Positions 12,213 to 24,213 of a stretch of DNA of 64,000 nucleotides are shown here, one piece after another. Position numbers and translations under genes: made by a program. This DNA is from Cokeromyces recurvatus (Eukaryota > Mucoromycota > Mucoromycetes > Mucorales > Mucoraceae): positions 62,001-126,000 of the forward strand of contig NW_026251401.1 of NCBI RefSeq assembly GCF_025118155.1. The letters are read 5' to 3'. The notes under the pieces were generated by a model. That model was not told the DNA's origin. It searched no databases and saw only the letters and a program-made list of their open reading frames with translations. Position 1 is the stretch's first letter; each line of letters opens with the position of its first letter.

Positions 12213-13440
12213 TTATTCTCTCGTGAACTTTCGTGGACGCCTATGACCACCAATCACTTGTCTTGAGATCTTGAATATATTTTTCGACACGTTAACGTCG
12301 CGTTGCCACATTATTCCGCAACTTTGGCAAGCTTGAATACTGTGTAACCCAATGTAAGCATCAGTCAAGCATGTTTGAAGACATGCATGACAGGTCTATA
12401 TTTACAGTATTAATAAATTATTCTTTGACCAGTTTTGGTAAATCTTGTTGTACCTTTGAAGTCTTGAACTCATCTACAGAAGCAAGTAAAAGTTTTCCTG
12501 ATTTCTATCTTATTTTGAGTTGTTTGTAAAGAACTCCTGTCACTTCCACCCTGAGACCCTTCAAATGTACACTATCTTTCCCGAATATGCCATTTCCGAA
12601 AGCTATAACAGGCAATTTACTCTTGTCATATTTGAAAGGTTGGGACTTCCAAAGCTTCTTGGTGTTCCTGAAATAATAGTTAATGAATATAGTGTTTGTC
12701 TCTCTGCTTTGATGCTAGTATACTCACTTTGTCTGCTGGGGAACTTCTTTGTCTTTTTTTTTCGCTTCTTTGTCTCTCCTCTTCTTTCTTTTCTTCCTAT
12801 TCTTCCTATTCTTCTTTGTGTTCTTGGTTGTAGGGATGTTGAGAAGTATATCCTCCATAATTTCTCGAGACATTCTTTTTGTTTCTTTCTTTGCGTGTCT
12901 TATAGACCCTGTTAAGGTATAATACTCTTTAGTAGAGCATCGCCTGATTTGATGGGATTCATCACCCTCCTCATAAGCAACAGCAAAAACCTGATGTCGG
13001 TTGGGATCCAGCCCGCAAAGAGAAACATCAGTCAAGTTTTCATTCTTTATAGCATCTCCCAATTGGAAAATTTTCTACGTCTTCGCTAGATATACATCTG
13101 TATTCATCTGTACTGTTTGTAATTTTTTTTTTTGCAATAGAACCACATCAACTGCAAATCCATCAGTTTGAATGACATTTGAGAATGCAACCTTTTTTTG
13201 TCCATCCGGGTTTTGGAGATCTTGGAAGCTGTGTATTTTAGATTGTGAGTCATCATCATTAGAAACAATATATAGTAATTACCATTTTTGCCACAATCGC
13301 TGCACTTTTGTTTATCTAAATAAGGTTTCATAAAGCGAGTTACGTCAGGAGAGCATACAAATATTTTCATTTTATAAGTCTCACTTTGTTCTTCTAATCC
13401 CTTCTTGCGACTCCAAACTCTTTGAAGTATTGTGTGTATT
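12213..13440 (-). pseudogene. Decayed Fanzor (eukaryotic TnpB-like RNA-guided nuclease) gene
   Basis: The minus strand carries fragments of one protein in family order, split between reading frames and interrupted by stops. From N to C these are: an arginine/lysine-rich lead-in with FVCSPDVTRFMKPYLDKQKC (13370-13300); VIQTDGFAVDVVLL (about 13175-13130), typical of the OrfB/Fanzor core; the RuvC-I segment GLDPNRHQVFAVAYEEGD (about 13015-12970) followed by STKEYYTLTGS; a GIFGKDSVHLKG segment; RuvC-II VDEFKTSK; a zinc-finger remnant CQSCG; and RuvC-III WQRDVNVSKNIF (about 12300). The C-terminus keeps an intact stop at 12213. At least two in-frame stops (in the LKIR*KSGK region and after KLVKE) and two or more frame changes make it non-functional. 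The Cys-x2-Cys finger before RuvC-II is partly lost. The family assignment rests on motif order; the exact subfamily is unknown. Confidence 0.82.
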
Positions 13441-14125
13441 TTTTTTGCTTAAACATCAGTCAACAAAGATAAAAACCGATGCTGAACCATTCAATTTTGA
13501 ATAAAGTGATGTTAACTAGAACTCACGGTCACTAAGAGTACAGTCACTTATTACAGGAACTATACTTATATCTCATTATAGTGTAGTGGTAGTTCTACTA
13601 CGTAAACAATTCTTATTACAATAAAACACTTTAATATACCACCACAGATTTGAGGGAGATAAAAAGGTCTGCTCTACTTTACAGTCGACTGGTGAAATGC
13701 GCTGGAGCATGTTGTTGCACATATTTCTGACAGATCATATGTTTGATTTGAATCTACACATACTAATAAAGTATCAAAATTTCAGCAAATTCTACCATTT
13801 ATGGAAAACGCTCTAAAGTGACAAAGCTGCCGATCTGTCTGAATTGTACTTTTCAGAGCATTTTTTTCTCGGTTAAAGTCAGACTCAGTCTTTATTTTGA
13901 ATATTAGCATGACGCATGACTTACAATTATTTCTGATTCAAAATAATAATATGTGCGATGGTGACTTGGTTGGCTTCCCGGTAGCAAGCCGCAACATTGT
14001 GTCTTCCACTCAAACTCAAGGCTTAATTGGGACCATACTATTATCTACTTCGACATGCATAGCCACTTTCAAATGCCACACACCATCCATGACCCTCTTT
14101 CCTTCGTCCTGAACAGGCTCCCTTT

Positions 14126-14161
<36 letters not shown>

Positions 14162-14204
14162 CAACAGGATATTATTCTACTACTAACGCAATACAACAAA
14201 TACA
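13441..14204. other. Probable remnant DNA 5' of the Fanzor pseudogene
   Basis: No gene could be assigned. Base composition is less AT-extreme than nearby spacers, and frames are repeatedly stopped. A 30-nt poly-A run lies at 14127-14156. This may be further decayed mobile-element sequence, because it adjoins the N-terminal end of the Fanzor remnant, but no motif proves it. Confidence 0.35.
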
Positions 14205-14585
14205 ATGACAAAAAAAAATGAGCTTATTATTATTATTATTAAATCAAGTAGCAGATTTGATAAAGAGAGATTAAACCACTCATTGAATGATACAAAGGAG
14301 ATGTTGGTTGAATGTATCAATTCGTTACATAATATTATCAAGCATAACGGAAAGGCCAATATTAATACGTGCCACAAAAAAAAAGGAGGTCAAATAATGT
14401 ATATTAATAGATCAATGTATTTTCCTTACAAAGATATATACATAATAATTACTTTATAGTGTGTTTCAAATTTCATATTAGAGATAAATATCCATAGAGA
14501 AATAATGTATTTAAGAGCCATCAAAAAAGATGTGATCAAGCTTGACGATATTATTAAAAATAAATCATTTTATATAAATGTATAG
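14205..14585 (+). CDS. Possible small helical protein (unconfirmed)
   Basis: Joining 14205-14388 to 14482-14585 gives an open frame of 95 residues that ends in a normal stop. It has a hydrophobic Ile run near the N-terminus, a charged helix (DKERLNHSLNDTKEMLVECI) and a Lys/Asp-rich end (IKKDVIKLDDIIKN). The acceptor is good (ATATTAG), but the donor GTCAAA is unusual. There is no family resemblance. It could be chance, because the flanks are repeat-rich. Confidence 0.25.
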
Positions 14586-14695
14586 TTTACAATAGGTTAT
14601 ATATATATGTATATATATATATATGTATATGCATATATTATGTGTTTAAAATCTATCTAATTCTTTTTTCTTTTTTTTTTCTCTGTGTTATGTTT

Positions 14696-16843
14696 TTAAT
14701 GAACTTGTTTTTCAATAGCTTCAGCTTCAATATGGGGTTCAAACTTCTCTTCTACTTGATAGCTGATGTCTTGATCAAGCATCTTTTTAACACGGAAATC
14801 TTCATCCATCTGGTCATAATGCCTGAAGCAATAATAATAAATGCAGCCAAAGACAAATGCAGCTACTGCTACACCGGTATAGACCCAAACCATGTTGGGA
14901 TCATGTGAAGAGGGAGAGATAGCTAAAGAAATTAAAGCGGCAACACAATTTGGCCACAAAGAAAGAGCAGAGACAAGTGATTTCATGGACTTGGGTGCAT
15001 GAGTATAAGCATACTCCATGGAGGTAATAGAAGCGAAAATTTCAGAAAAGGCGATTAAGAAATAACAAGGAATCTGCAAGAAAACGGAAATATTAGACAT
15101 TTCACCTCCTGAAGCAGTAAATAAGGGATCCTTATAGATATAATATTGTACAACAGCAGCATAGACCATAGCTAGGGAACCAAGGAAGAAACCAACAGTG
15201 ATACGCCTTTGAGAAGCAAAGTTGATTTTATATCGACGCAACAAAGGATAGAAGAAACCATCAGTAATTGGAATAAAGATAATTAAAGCAATTGGATCAA
15301 AATTATTCATAATATCGTTAGGAAGACCAGGAGGACGATACATGACACCAGCTTGTGATAATAAGTTGTTTGAAAGTTGATTATAACAAACCCAATAAAT
15401 AGAAAGAGGAATAAAGATTTTACAAGCCATGATAGCTTGTTTTAATTCATCTACAAAGTTATCATCCCATTTGGCTATCGCATAATCATCTGAACTCCAT
15501 GAGCTAACACCTGGAATACCAGAATCACGTTTAGCAAAATCCATCACGTCCTTAGACTGCTTTCGAGCTTCTTTATTTTCAGGTAACCTTGCTTGCTTAT
15601 TAGCGAATTTAATTACACCCCATGCCTTCACAATAACAGAATCAGTAGGTCCAGGTTTATAATATAATTTGGATCCTGCGACAAATACGATAATAGCAAT
15701 AAAGAACATACATGTTGGTAATAAGAAAGCAGCATAAAATCCGACATGTAATTCCAGAAGTGGACAAATAACACCACCTAAAAGTGAACCCACATTGATT
15801 GCCCAATAGAACCTAAAAGTAGTAAAAATAATTATGATTATTATCAAACCAGTAAAAATTCGCGGAGATTTTAAACGATTATTAATTTTAATTTTTTTTT
15901 TTTCTGTTTTCTTTTACCAATTATATAAATGTTGAACACTTAGATCATAATCGACTATCACCGTTTCGCCTGATTTAAGCTCTTTTGTATAATTTTCTGT
16001 CTTTCTATATTGGTCTGCGCAAAGAGGGGATACAATACCCTTAATACCGCCAGTACCAACTAATAAAAATAATTAGAATTCATTGTTATTGTTTATCCGA
16101 ATAAATGAGTTTTAAAAAAAAAACTTTACATCCAATTACAACAAGTGAAACTACGTAACCAGGGAAACCAGCTCCATGAGCAAGGGCGGAAGGGATTGAA
16201 GTGGTGGTTAAAATTAACCAACCAATCATATAAACGATAGAAAATATAATAATTGTCCAATAACGACCTATATATTGGTCGGCAACGATAGCACCTAACA
16301 TAGGAGTAAAATAACAAAAAAAGGTAAAGAAATTCTGTAGTGCAGTTGCAGTAGATTGACCACGATTAAGTGCACCTGCTGGATCATCCATTGGCCCATT
16401 CTGAAGAAAAAAAAAAAAGAGAGAGATTTAAATAATGAATAATTTATAAATTGATAGATTTCTTCCTTACTTGGACATAATTTTGAAAAGGCGTTGATCC
16501 ACCGTAATATGCAAATCTATTATAATATATGAATATCCGTGAGAATTCCATTGTATTAAAATGGAAAGAAACTCGATTGTCTCACCTTTCACTAAAAGTT
16601 ATAAAATATTAACAAACATTATAAACAAACAATCATGCATGCATGCATGCATGCTTATAACAAAACTTACCAAAATTCATTAATCAGAATAAACCAAGCA
16701 GCTAAGGGAATACCTTCAGCTACATGACGTAAAGAAGAAGGTGCTGTGTTTTTATTATAGTTGGATTCAACCGAATCAACTTGAATTTCAAATTCTGTCT
16801 TTACTTGAAGATCTAAGTCATCTTTTTTATTATCTTTGCTCAT
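14696..16843 (-). CDS. PTR2: Proton-coupled di/tripeptide transporter, POT family (PTR2)
   Basis: Plasma-membrane symporter for di- and tripeptides (POT/PTR, major facilitator superfamily). Exons 16843-16671, 16591-16586, 16516-16471, 16400-16130, 16059-15918 and 15812-14696 give 584 residues, close to yeast Ptr2 (601). The family signature ExxERFxYY appears as EFCERFAYYG in transmembrane helix 1. Its Cys-Glu-Arg part is encoded by a 6-nt microexon (16591-16586) with perfect splice phases. Other family signs are FGTGGIKGIVSPLCADQY, the RFYWAINVGSL helix, a long cytoplasmic loop (about residues 245-330) and the helix containing IPCYFLIAFSEIFASIT. About 12 membrane helices can be counted. Transcription is toward the small ORF region, with an AT-rich 3' side. 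Confidence 0.94.
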
Positions 16844-17068
16844 AATAAAAAAGTAAAATAATATTTATAGAAAAAAAAAATTAAAATAAAACAAAAAAAA
16901 AATATAACGCCCACTCTACTTTATATATCAAAAGCTGAAAACAAAAAAACAAAAAACAAAAAAAAAAAATTATTTGTTCATGTACAACAATTCTTTTATG
17001 TATACCAGGATAAATCTTTTTTCACAAAATATCCAAAAACAGCAAAAATGTCAAACTTTACATCTTGA

Positions 17069-18059
17069 TTAGATGGCCAGCAACGCTTGTTTTTGTTTTT
17101 TAGATTTGACGGCTATTAAAATAACGACCAATTAATAAATTTAAAACAAAGCCATTTTTTTTTCCTTTAAGTTCATTTTACCAGGCGTATGCGTTGGAAC
17201 ATTTGGCAAATCATCTGGGATGAGTTCAGGTAATTTATGATTGGGTACATCAGGTAATTCCAAGTTCAGCTATAAAATAGGGATTGAGTTTTAATTATTT
17301 TTTTCAAAAATGGTAAGAGTAAAAAAAAAAAAAATAAAAATAAATAAATATTTATAACCTCTTGTTCTCGAAGCTCATCTAATTCTTTCATTATTTCTTC
17401 TTCATCTTCAACACTTATTAATCCATGCAACATCTCATCAATTTCCTAATATAAAATAGAGTTAAATTTTATAATAGCAATAACTATTTTCCTTTTTACA
17501 TTTTGGTAAGCAATGGCATCGGCTGTGTCATCCATTAATTTCTCAACGGCTTCAATTGAAGTTTCTTTATGTATTTCATTCAATACTTCATTTCCTTTTT
17601 TCAATCCTTCTAAAACTTGCTTTTCTACTAAGGCATATTCAATGGAATGAGTCTATTAAAAAAAAACATAGGAGGAAAAGAGAAGAAATACGATTGTGAG
17701 CAGATATATTTACAACATTGCTAATATACATTATTCTATTACAAGTTCCTCAAGATTCATTAATTGCTGTTCCGTTTTATCAAGTAATTGAACTTGATAT
17801 TTCTTCTTTTTTAAAGCTAGAAGTGCCTTTTTTTTATTTCCTTGATTTAAAGCAATCTTTGCTGCTTCAATTTCTTTTTCAATCACTACATTAATCTAAC
17901 TAACTCTTTAAACCCATGTATACATTTCAAAACTTATTATTTTATCCTGCTCTATCTTACGTTTTTCTGGTATCTTTTAAGCTTATCTCGTTGAACTTTT
18001 AAATCTAATATTGCTTTATCTTGCGAGGTAATCTTATTTTTGGATGCTCCTGCCCCCAT
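17069..18059 (-). CDS. VPS20: ESCRT-III subunit Vps20 (CHMP6)
   Basis: Nucleates ESCRT-III on endosomes by linking ESCRT-II to Snf7. Six exons (18059-17961, 17895-17743, 17652-17500, 17445-17359, 17269-17182, 17112-17069) give 207 residues (human CHMP6 201, yeast Vps20 221). The N-terminus MGAGAS is a good N-myristoylation site, a hallmark of Vps20/CHMP6. Next comes DKAILDLKVQRDKLKRYQK, the family's basic helix 1. Four further helices (EEIMKELDELREQE and others) precede an acidic-proline tail (LPDVPNHKLPELIPDDL). The C-terminal helix is short and basic, LLAI at the end. All phases agree. It starts about 220 bp upstream of PTR2, in tandem. Confidence 0.93.
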
Positions 18060-19023
18060 TTTTTTTATTATTATTATTGAAGGAAATTAAGTAGGGAAAA
18101 AAAATAAAATTAAATAAAAAAGCAACATTATTTATGAGCATAATAATATTATAAATCACTAAGATTAAAATAGCCAATCAGCTTAAAGAATAGAAGCCTT
18201 CTTAATTTTAAGTGAATAGAAGAGATATTTTTGATCACTTGACAAATTTATTTCCTGGTCTGATTAAGTAAAGGATGCCAATATGGGTACTATTATTAGT
18301 GAGGGAATTAGAGGAGGAGTAATGATTTAAGGATTGGATATCTAAGATAAGGCAGTAGTAGAGACATCTCTTTATTGTGTTGTACATAATACAGCCTGTT
18401 TAATATAATACTTATTACTAGTTATTTACAGAACCAACAATATATCCTTTTTGAATAATCAAAGAAAATATTATAATGTGAGCTGATCGAGAAGGAATAA
18501 CAAAGGATAAGGATATAACTTCAAATAGTATAACTTGAATAGCTCTATTTAAATGTCGCTTTTACTATTATACTTAAAGCTTATAGTACCAACAAGTAAG
18601 AAATAATAAAAAATGTTAACCAAAGTGATAGTTAGTTGTATATAAGAAAGAGATCAAGAGACGAATATGATGTTGTTTCTTAAGACAAGTCAAATATAAC
18701 AACTATCTAACCATGAAGACAAAATATAGCTTTTATTTACAGATATAATATAGGCTAACAAATGAGTCTAAATCAACATAGACTAAAAGATACTAGACCC
18801 TTCAAAAAAACCAAAATAAAAATTTCAATTCTTTCCTTATTTTGAATTAATCCAATCTCTTTATATACAATACGTAAATTTATATTATCATCAAAATGAG
18901 ACATACATGCCATTTATATGCCGCAGATTCAGCAAAGAATCAATTATAATTGACTAGAACAAACTTCTTCAGATCGGTTTCATAAAGTGTCTCTATAATC
19001 TTTTAGATGGACATTCCTTTTAC

Positions 19024-19066
<43 letters not shown>

Positions 19067-19714
19067 GAAAAAGGTCTGCTTTGATTATAGTCGATAAAGA
19101 AATTGGAGTAAAACTGTTAATATATAATATAGTGGAATAAACTAGACTAGATATCAACAATGTTAGGCATATGTATATCTGCATAACATATATTCTTCAA
19201 AGTTAGTATATCCATCAAAATAATTTAGTAAGCAGCAATCAGCTGTAGTTAGATTATCTCATCTATTATTATCCAGATTAATTCTTCCGACTTTTACGGG
19301 AATAACCCAACATCTTTGATATTGACGATAATTATTATCTCCTTTAACAGTAGTAGGAAGAGAAGGTAATAGTTCAAGCTATTAGACTTTAACTAGTAAG
19401 AAATAATGTTAACTCAACTGATAAACAATTACAAATTGCTTGTCTTACATTATAATTATTTTTTGATATTATTTTGATGAATTTGATAATATTAATACTT
19501 GATAGTTGCATATAAATTATGTGTAACTAGAAGGCTTTTCGTAAATAGACGATGCACATGTTCATAAATAAAAGAAGGTTTGTGCAAATTAATTGGATAA
19601 AATTTTTTTTTACTCCTTAAAAAAATTACTCCTTAAAAAAAAATGTTTATATAAAAAGGGCTGCAAAAAATTACAATTTTCTTTTTTTTTTTCTTTTTTT
19701 TTCCTTTATGGTCA
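18060..19714. other. Gene-poor AT-rich region
   Basis: About 1.65 kb upstream of VPS20 with no supportable gene. It contains many stops in all frames, a 39-nt poly-A tract at 19026-19064 and, right after it, an AAAAAGGTCTGCT motif that also occurs near 13656. It may hold degenerate repeat copies. Confidence 0.4.
19026..19064 (+). repeat. Poly-A tract (39 nt)
   Basis: An uninterrupted run of 39 A within gene-poor DNA. It is compatible with a simple-sequence expansion or an old retroposition tail. Length in the assembly may be unreliable. Confidence 0.9.
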
Positions 19715-19835
19715 TCAACTGGCTATTCCACGGCCGTGAGATGACTGTGCCCCAAGGGCCCAGAGTATCTCTTCAGATCGCATGCTCCTCTCGGAGGTGT
19801 GCGGCTTTCGTTCAGATACGTCCCATTTCAGAAAT
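19715..19835. other. GC-rich structured island, candidate non-coding RNA
   Basis: About 120 bp of near-balanced composition stands out from surrounding DNA that is over 75% AT. It can form several hairpins: a 10-bp palindrome CACGGCCGTG; a long stem-loop in which GAGAT pairs with ATCTC around GCCC-CAA-GGGC; and CGCATG..CCT-CTCGG-AGG..TGTGCG. GGTCATC can also pair with GATGACT. No open frame of note crosses it. An A/G-rich tail adjoins it on the minus-strand reading, as in a SINE, but no clear polymerase III box B is seen. It does not match snRNA, tRNA or SRP RNA features that I can recall. Strand and identity are unknown. Confidence 0.4.
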
Positions 19836-20323
19836 AATAAATGTTAATAAAACAAAAAAATGACAGAGACCAGCAAGTCTATTAGTTTAAATATATCCCA
19901 AATATACGGATCTATTTTATACTTTGGCAATTGAGCCTGTTGGGATATTTACTTTATTTTTTTTTTCTAAAAAAAAAAAAAAAAAAAAAGACATCTATCT
20001 TTATCTTTATACAACTAAGCTTAGTTAGTACACTACTCAGTTTTACAAGGTTGTAGCTTCATTGTGCAATGTAAGAGGATAATAAAGCTATTATAATGTT
20101 GTTATATAGATCAAGATAAAGTGTGTCTCATATTGTAAAGCACAACATGATAGTTTTACTCAGTGTTTAAAGTAGTTTTCCTTGTATTTGTCCTATCCCC
20201 TTTCCTCCTATTTTTTTTTTTCTTAATGAGAAACAAAAGATGTATATAATAAGCCTATACAGCAGCAAGAAACCAATAAAAAACGGAGCTATTTTTCTAT
20301 TTTTGTTTATTATGACAATTGTT
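19836..20323. other. Spacer 3' of epsilon-COP
   Basis: AT-rich DNA with poly-T and poly-A runs (about 19958-19989). It includes the 3' UTR of the epsilon-COP gene that ends at 20324. No other feature is seen. Confidence 0.4.
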
Positions 20324-21545
20324 TTAAGCGGTGTTGACTAAAGCGAAACGAGATGCATTACGATCAAACAAACTTGACTTCAAGTCAAGATCCTTCAAAT
20401 AAGGATGGTTTGGTGCAACTTCTCTTAATTGGCTAAATACAAGTTAGTTAATAAGTTATTCTTTTATATGCATATATAAAAAAAAAAGAAAAATAAAATA
20501 AAATAAAAAATAATTAAATAAATTTACCTAATATAGCGGTTAACCACTTCTTGAGATTTTGCAGTCAAAGTAGCGCATGTAATCAAGTTAATGAGAGTAT
20601 CAGGATCATTAGAATCCTAATAAAAAAATATGAATATTACCTCAGTTTAACTTTATTATTGTTATTATTACCTTATTTTGTGCTTCTAATAACAAACTTT
20701 CAGCTTCAGGATATCTACCTAATGCAAGATTAGCTGCCGCCTGACCATTTAAGATTTTAACAGTTTGAGACGTGTTTGATTGAGCACATTCCTCATAAAT
20801 ATAAAATGCTTCTTGATACTTTTCTCCACCCTATATTTATGTATTAAATATAATTGAATATGACAAGGAAGAACAAGTTCATTATACTTACAACGCGAAG
20901 ATCAATCCAAGCTTCCATCAATTGTAGTAATAAGGCATCTTCAGCCCAGGTCTTTACATGTTTAATTTCATCTCTAGCCAAGTCGAGGCGATTCAATTGA
21001 AGATAAATTTGAACGGCTAAAGCAGAGCTAAAAATAATAAAAAGTTGATGAGTTTATAAATTGTTTGATTTTGTTTATATATATATATATATATATATTT
21101 TAAATCTGAAAAATTACCATTCCAACTTTTTTTCACGAGAATGAATAACTCTTAAAGCATCTTCAAGGCGGTCTGCTTGCACGAAAAGAGTAGCAATAGT
21201 AACTTGAACAATGGAGTTAATACGATTGGCTCCCTCTTCAAATAAAGCATTAGCTCTTGTAACAAATTCTTCAACATTATTGAAATCATTTTTTTGCTTA
21301 TCGGATAAAAACTCAGCCAAAAGCTTAATGGCCTTTAAGGATGCGTCTTGACTGTCATCAACATCGTTAATGACTAAATTAAATTTGCCTTGAGCAACAT
21401 ATGAACGGTACAAGAATATTTTTGCTTCTTGTTTTGCTTCAGTAGAAAAAAGGCCATTTGTGGTGCTGACTTCGTTGATGACAGCCTGGTAATTGCCAAC
21501 AGCAAAAAGATTACGGATGCCAAATAAAATTGATTCTTCGTCCAT
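20324..21545 (-). CDS. SEC28: Coatomer subunit epsilon (COPI)
   Basis: Epsilon subunit of the COPI coat, which supports alpha-COP in Golgi-to-ER transport. Exons 21545-21118, 21027-20892, 20830-20672, 20616-20528 and 20432-20324 give 306 residues, the family length. The whole protein is TPR-like helical pairs. The N-terminal FGIRNLFAVGNYQAVINEV and the C-terminal LREVAPNHPYLKDL match the COPE signature, as does LNGQAAANLALGRYPEAE in the middle. Splice phases agree. It is divergent from the oxidoreductase gene at 22701. Confidence 0.94.
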
Positions 21546-22700
21546 CTAATAATAAGGATAAAAAAAAAAATGAAAAAAAAGCGGTATTAATCTTGTTTAG
21601 CTGAGTATGTTAATTTTATATTAAGTGGAGTAAGTAGTGGTGTGTATTTAAGAGTGTAGTGTGTATAGTATATGAATACCATAAATAAGCATAAATTTAT
21701 TGTAAAGTTTATTTGTGTCCATGTGCTGACCCACTTTACCTTTCTGCTTTTTGTTCTCTCTCTCTCTTTTATTTTTTGATAGTTATACTTTTATGTCGCT
21801 TTATTAAGTATGATTATTTGCCTTGATTAACATGCAATTATCTATTTATTTGTGTTATTGAAGAGAAGCAGCTATAAGAAATAATAAAAAAATATGTATT
21901 GCATATATTGTCTTTAAACTGCTAGGTTATTTATTTGTTAGAACAAAAATAATGTTTCTTGAATCTTGAAGCTCAATTTTTTTTTTTATGGTACGACGTG
22001 TTCTAGAAGTTTAAGAAAGATTGCCCTTTTCTCTATAAAAACTTGCTATAATAATCTGTTTAGCCAATTAAAAATGATTTAAAAATAAAATAAAATAAAA
22101 AGACTGTACCTGCTGTCAAAATCAATCCATCATGCTAATAAGGCCAACTATATTATACACTACATAATTTAAAATCGTTCATATATTTGCTTTCTTGAAA
22201 TATATTTACACGTGCATTGTCAATAAATATAACTTTTATTTCTTATTATATAAAAGGAGGAATTAAACGATTTACTTTATAAATTACTTTTATGTATTCT
22301 ATCTTCTTCTATTACATAATGTTTGCTATGTGCTTCCTCCACCAATATACTCTAACTATTGTATTTAAATTATAAATAAAGTAAAGCCGCCTCCTCCACT
22401 TATTATTATGTGTTGTCGCTTTTTTATACAACAATCTTCGCGGCTTTTTTTTTTTTTTTTTGTAGAATAACCTGACAAAAATAGTTAACTGTCTACTCAG
22501 ATATAGTTAAAATTAAAAATGACGTAGTAAAAATGTAACTTGAATAAGGGAAACAGCGGAATCTCTAATCATATACAGTTACATAATCATTAGAGAACAC
22601 ATTATATCTGATTGATTGACATCTCGTTTTTTTATTTTTATTTTTTATCTTTTATTTTTATTTCTTTACAACTAGAAAAAAAAAAAAAAGGGGGTATCCA
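21546..22700. promoter_or_regulatory. Divergent intergenic region (SEC28 / oxidoreductase)
   Basis: This 1.15 kb lies between two genes that start outward, so it must hold both promoters. It has a CT microsatellite (about 21755-21770) and a T tract near 22445-22461. A pyrimidine-rich stretch just before the 22701 start is typical of transcript leaders here. No specific factor site is claimed. Confidence 0.4.
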
Positions 22701-24137
22701 ATGTCGAACCAACCTATTAGAATCGGAATTATCGGTACAGGTATTTTTGCTCATCGTCATCACCGAGCATACCAATCTGTTGGTAATGACAAGTTTCAAA
22801 TTGTGGCGTGTGCCAATCGATCCAAGGAAAAAGCTTTAGCATTTGCAAAGGAGGTAATAATAATAATAATAATAATAATACAGTAAGTCTAGTTACTGAA
22901 CATAGAGTAGATTGGTATTGATGAATCTGCTGTCTATACAAACTTTACTGAGCTTATTAACGATCCTAACGTTGATGCAGTGGACGTTATTCTTCCCGTT
23001 CAGTTTAACAAAGAGGTATATCATGTTACTAACTTACACATATAATAATAATGTAAGGTTTACATTAAACTTTTTTTTTTTTTACTAAGGTAATTGAAGC
23101 TGCTATCGCCGCTAATAAGCATGTCATGTTTGAGAAACCTATTGGTAAGCTGCTAGAATATAAAAGAAAAGAAATTAGAAATGCATTTTACTCGAGAATT
23201 GAATGTATTTAATTTATTTTTGTGTAGCCGCTTCTCTGAAAGATGCTCGTGAGATTGTTTTGTTATCTCAAAAGACAAAGACGACTGTAGTTGCTGTTAA
23301 TGAAAACTGGTCTTATCATCCTTTAGTCAATGCTGTGGCTGAGTATGTGAGAGATGGTGGAATTGGAGAGGTAAAAGTTTGAAGGAATTTATATATTTAG
23401 GGGTCATACTCATGTGTTGTTATTTAGATTGTCAACTTTACATATGACTCAGCACGTCCTTATAATCCAAATTCTCCTTATCATTCAACCAAATGGCGCC
23501 AAAATCCTTTACATCCAGGGTAAGTTTAACTTGATATAAATGAAAGAAAAGACGACTCAATCATTCTATATCTCCATATAGAGGATATCTTAGCGATGGC
23601 TGTGTTCATGATATGGCCCATTTGGTTCCTATCCTTGGAAAATTCACATCCGTTGCTGCTTTTGCAACTAAAAGACACAAAGTACATGTTCTTGAAGATA
23701 CTTTAGCTACTACCATCAAATTAGAAAATGGAGGTGTTGGTGTCGCTAACTTTACTTTTGTAAGTTAAAGTTTATATATATAAAAAAAGGAAAAGAAAGA
23801 CTCACTTTGTTGATAGTGCTCAGCAGGTGTTAAAAAGATGACTTTATTTGTCCATGGTACTGAAGGCTCCATTGAACTCATCGATGAAACTACGGTCAAT
23901 TTATTTGACAAATCGGGCAAACCTGTTGATATCTCACCTATTACATCACTTCAATCTAATTCACCTGGTAATGGTTTATCTGATGTAGAAGGTGAATTGG
24001 CTGCCTTTTATAATGCTGTTCGACATGGTAAAAAATTAGGTGTTTCTACAGAAGAGGCCTTCCATCATCTTGCATTTATTGTTGCTGCTTTAGAATCTAT
24101 TGCATCTGAAAAAGTTGTAAAGATTGAACAAATATAA
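22701..24137 (+). CDS. Gfo/Idh/MocA family NAD(P)-dependent oxidoreductase
   Basis: Predicted dehydrogenase acting on a sugar or related polyol with NAD(P). Exons 22701-22853, 22911-23015, 23090-23144, 23228-23370, 23428-23519, 23582-23759 and 23817-24137 give 348 residues. The Rossmann motif GIIGTGIFAHRH lies at residues 9-20. The catalytic EKP motif is MFEKPI (Lys102). GCVHDMAHLVPIL corresponds to the family's second conserved block, with an Asp and His in the active-site helix. The C-terminal domain (VFGTEGS-like HGTEGSIEL) is the GFO_IDH_MocA C fold. Intron 1 contains an ATA microsatellite. The substrate cannot be told from sequence; glucose-fructose oxidoreductase-like or trans-dihydrodiol dehydrogenase-like functions are possible. 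Confidence 0.92.
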
Positions 24138-24213
24138 TAAACTTTTTTAATTATATAATGCAATACATTTATATTAGTTCATCTTGAAGAAAAAAAAAAC
24201 TGTCCTCTTCTTC

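Noticed and set aside
12520..12915. Plus-strand open frame with hydrophobic character
   Set aside because: It is antisense to the Fanzor relic and to a Lys/Arg-rich simple sequence, with no family features.
19715..19835. HDV-like self-cleaving ribozyme
   Set aside because: The P1/P2/P4-like pairings can be drawn, but the catalytic C with its A-rich junction is not present, and a simple long hairpin competes.
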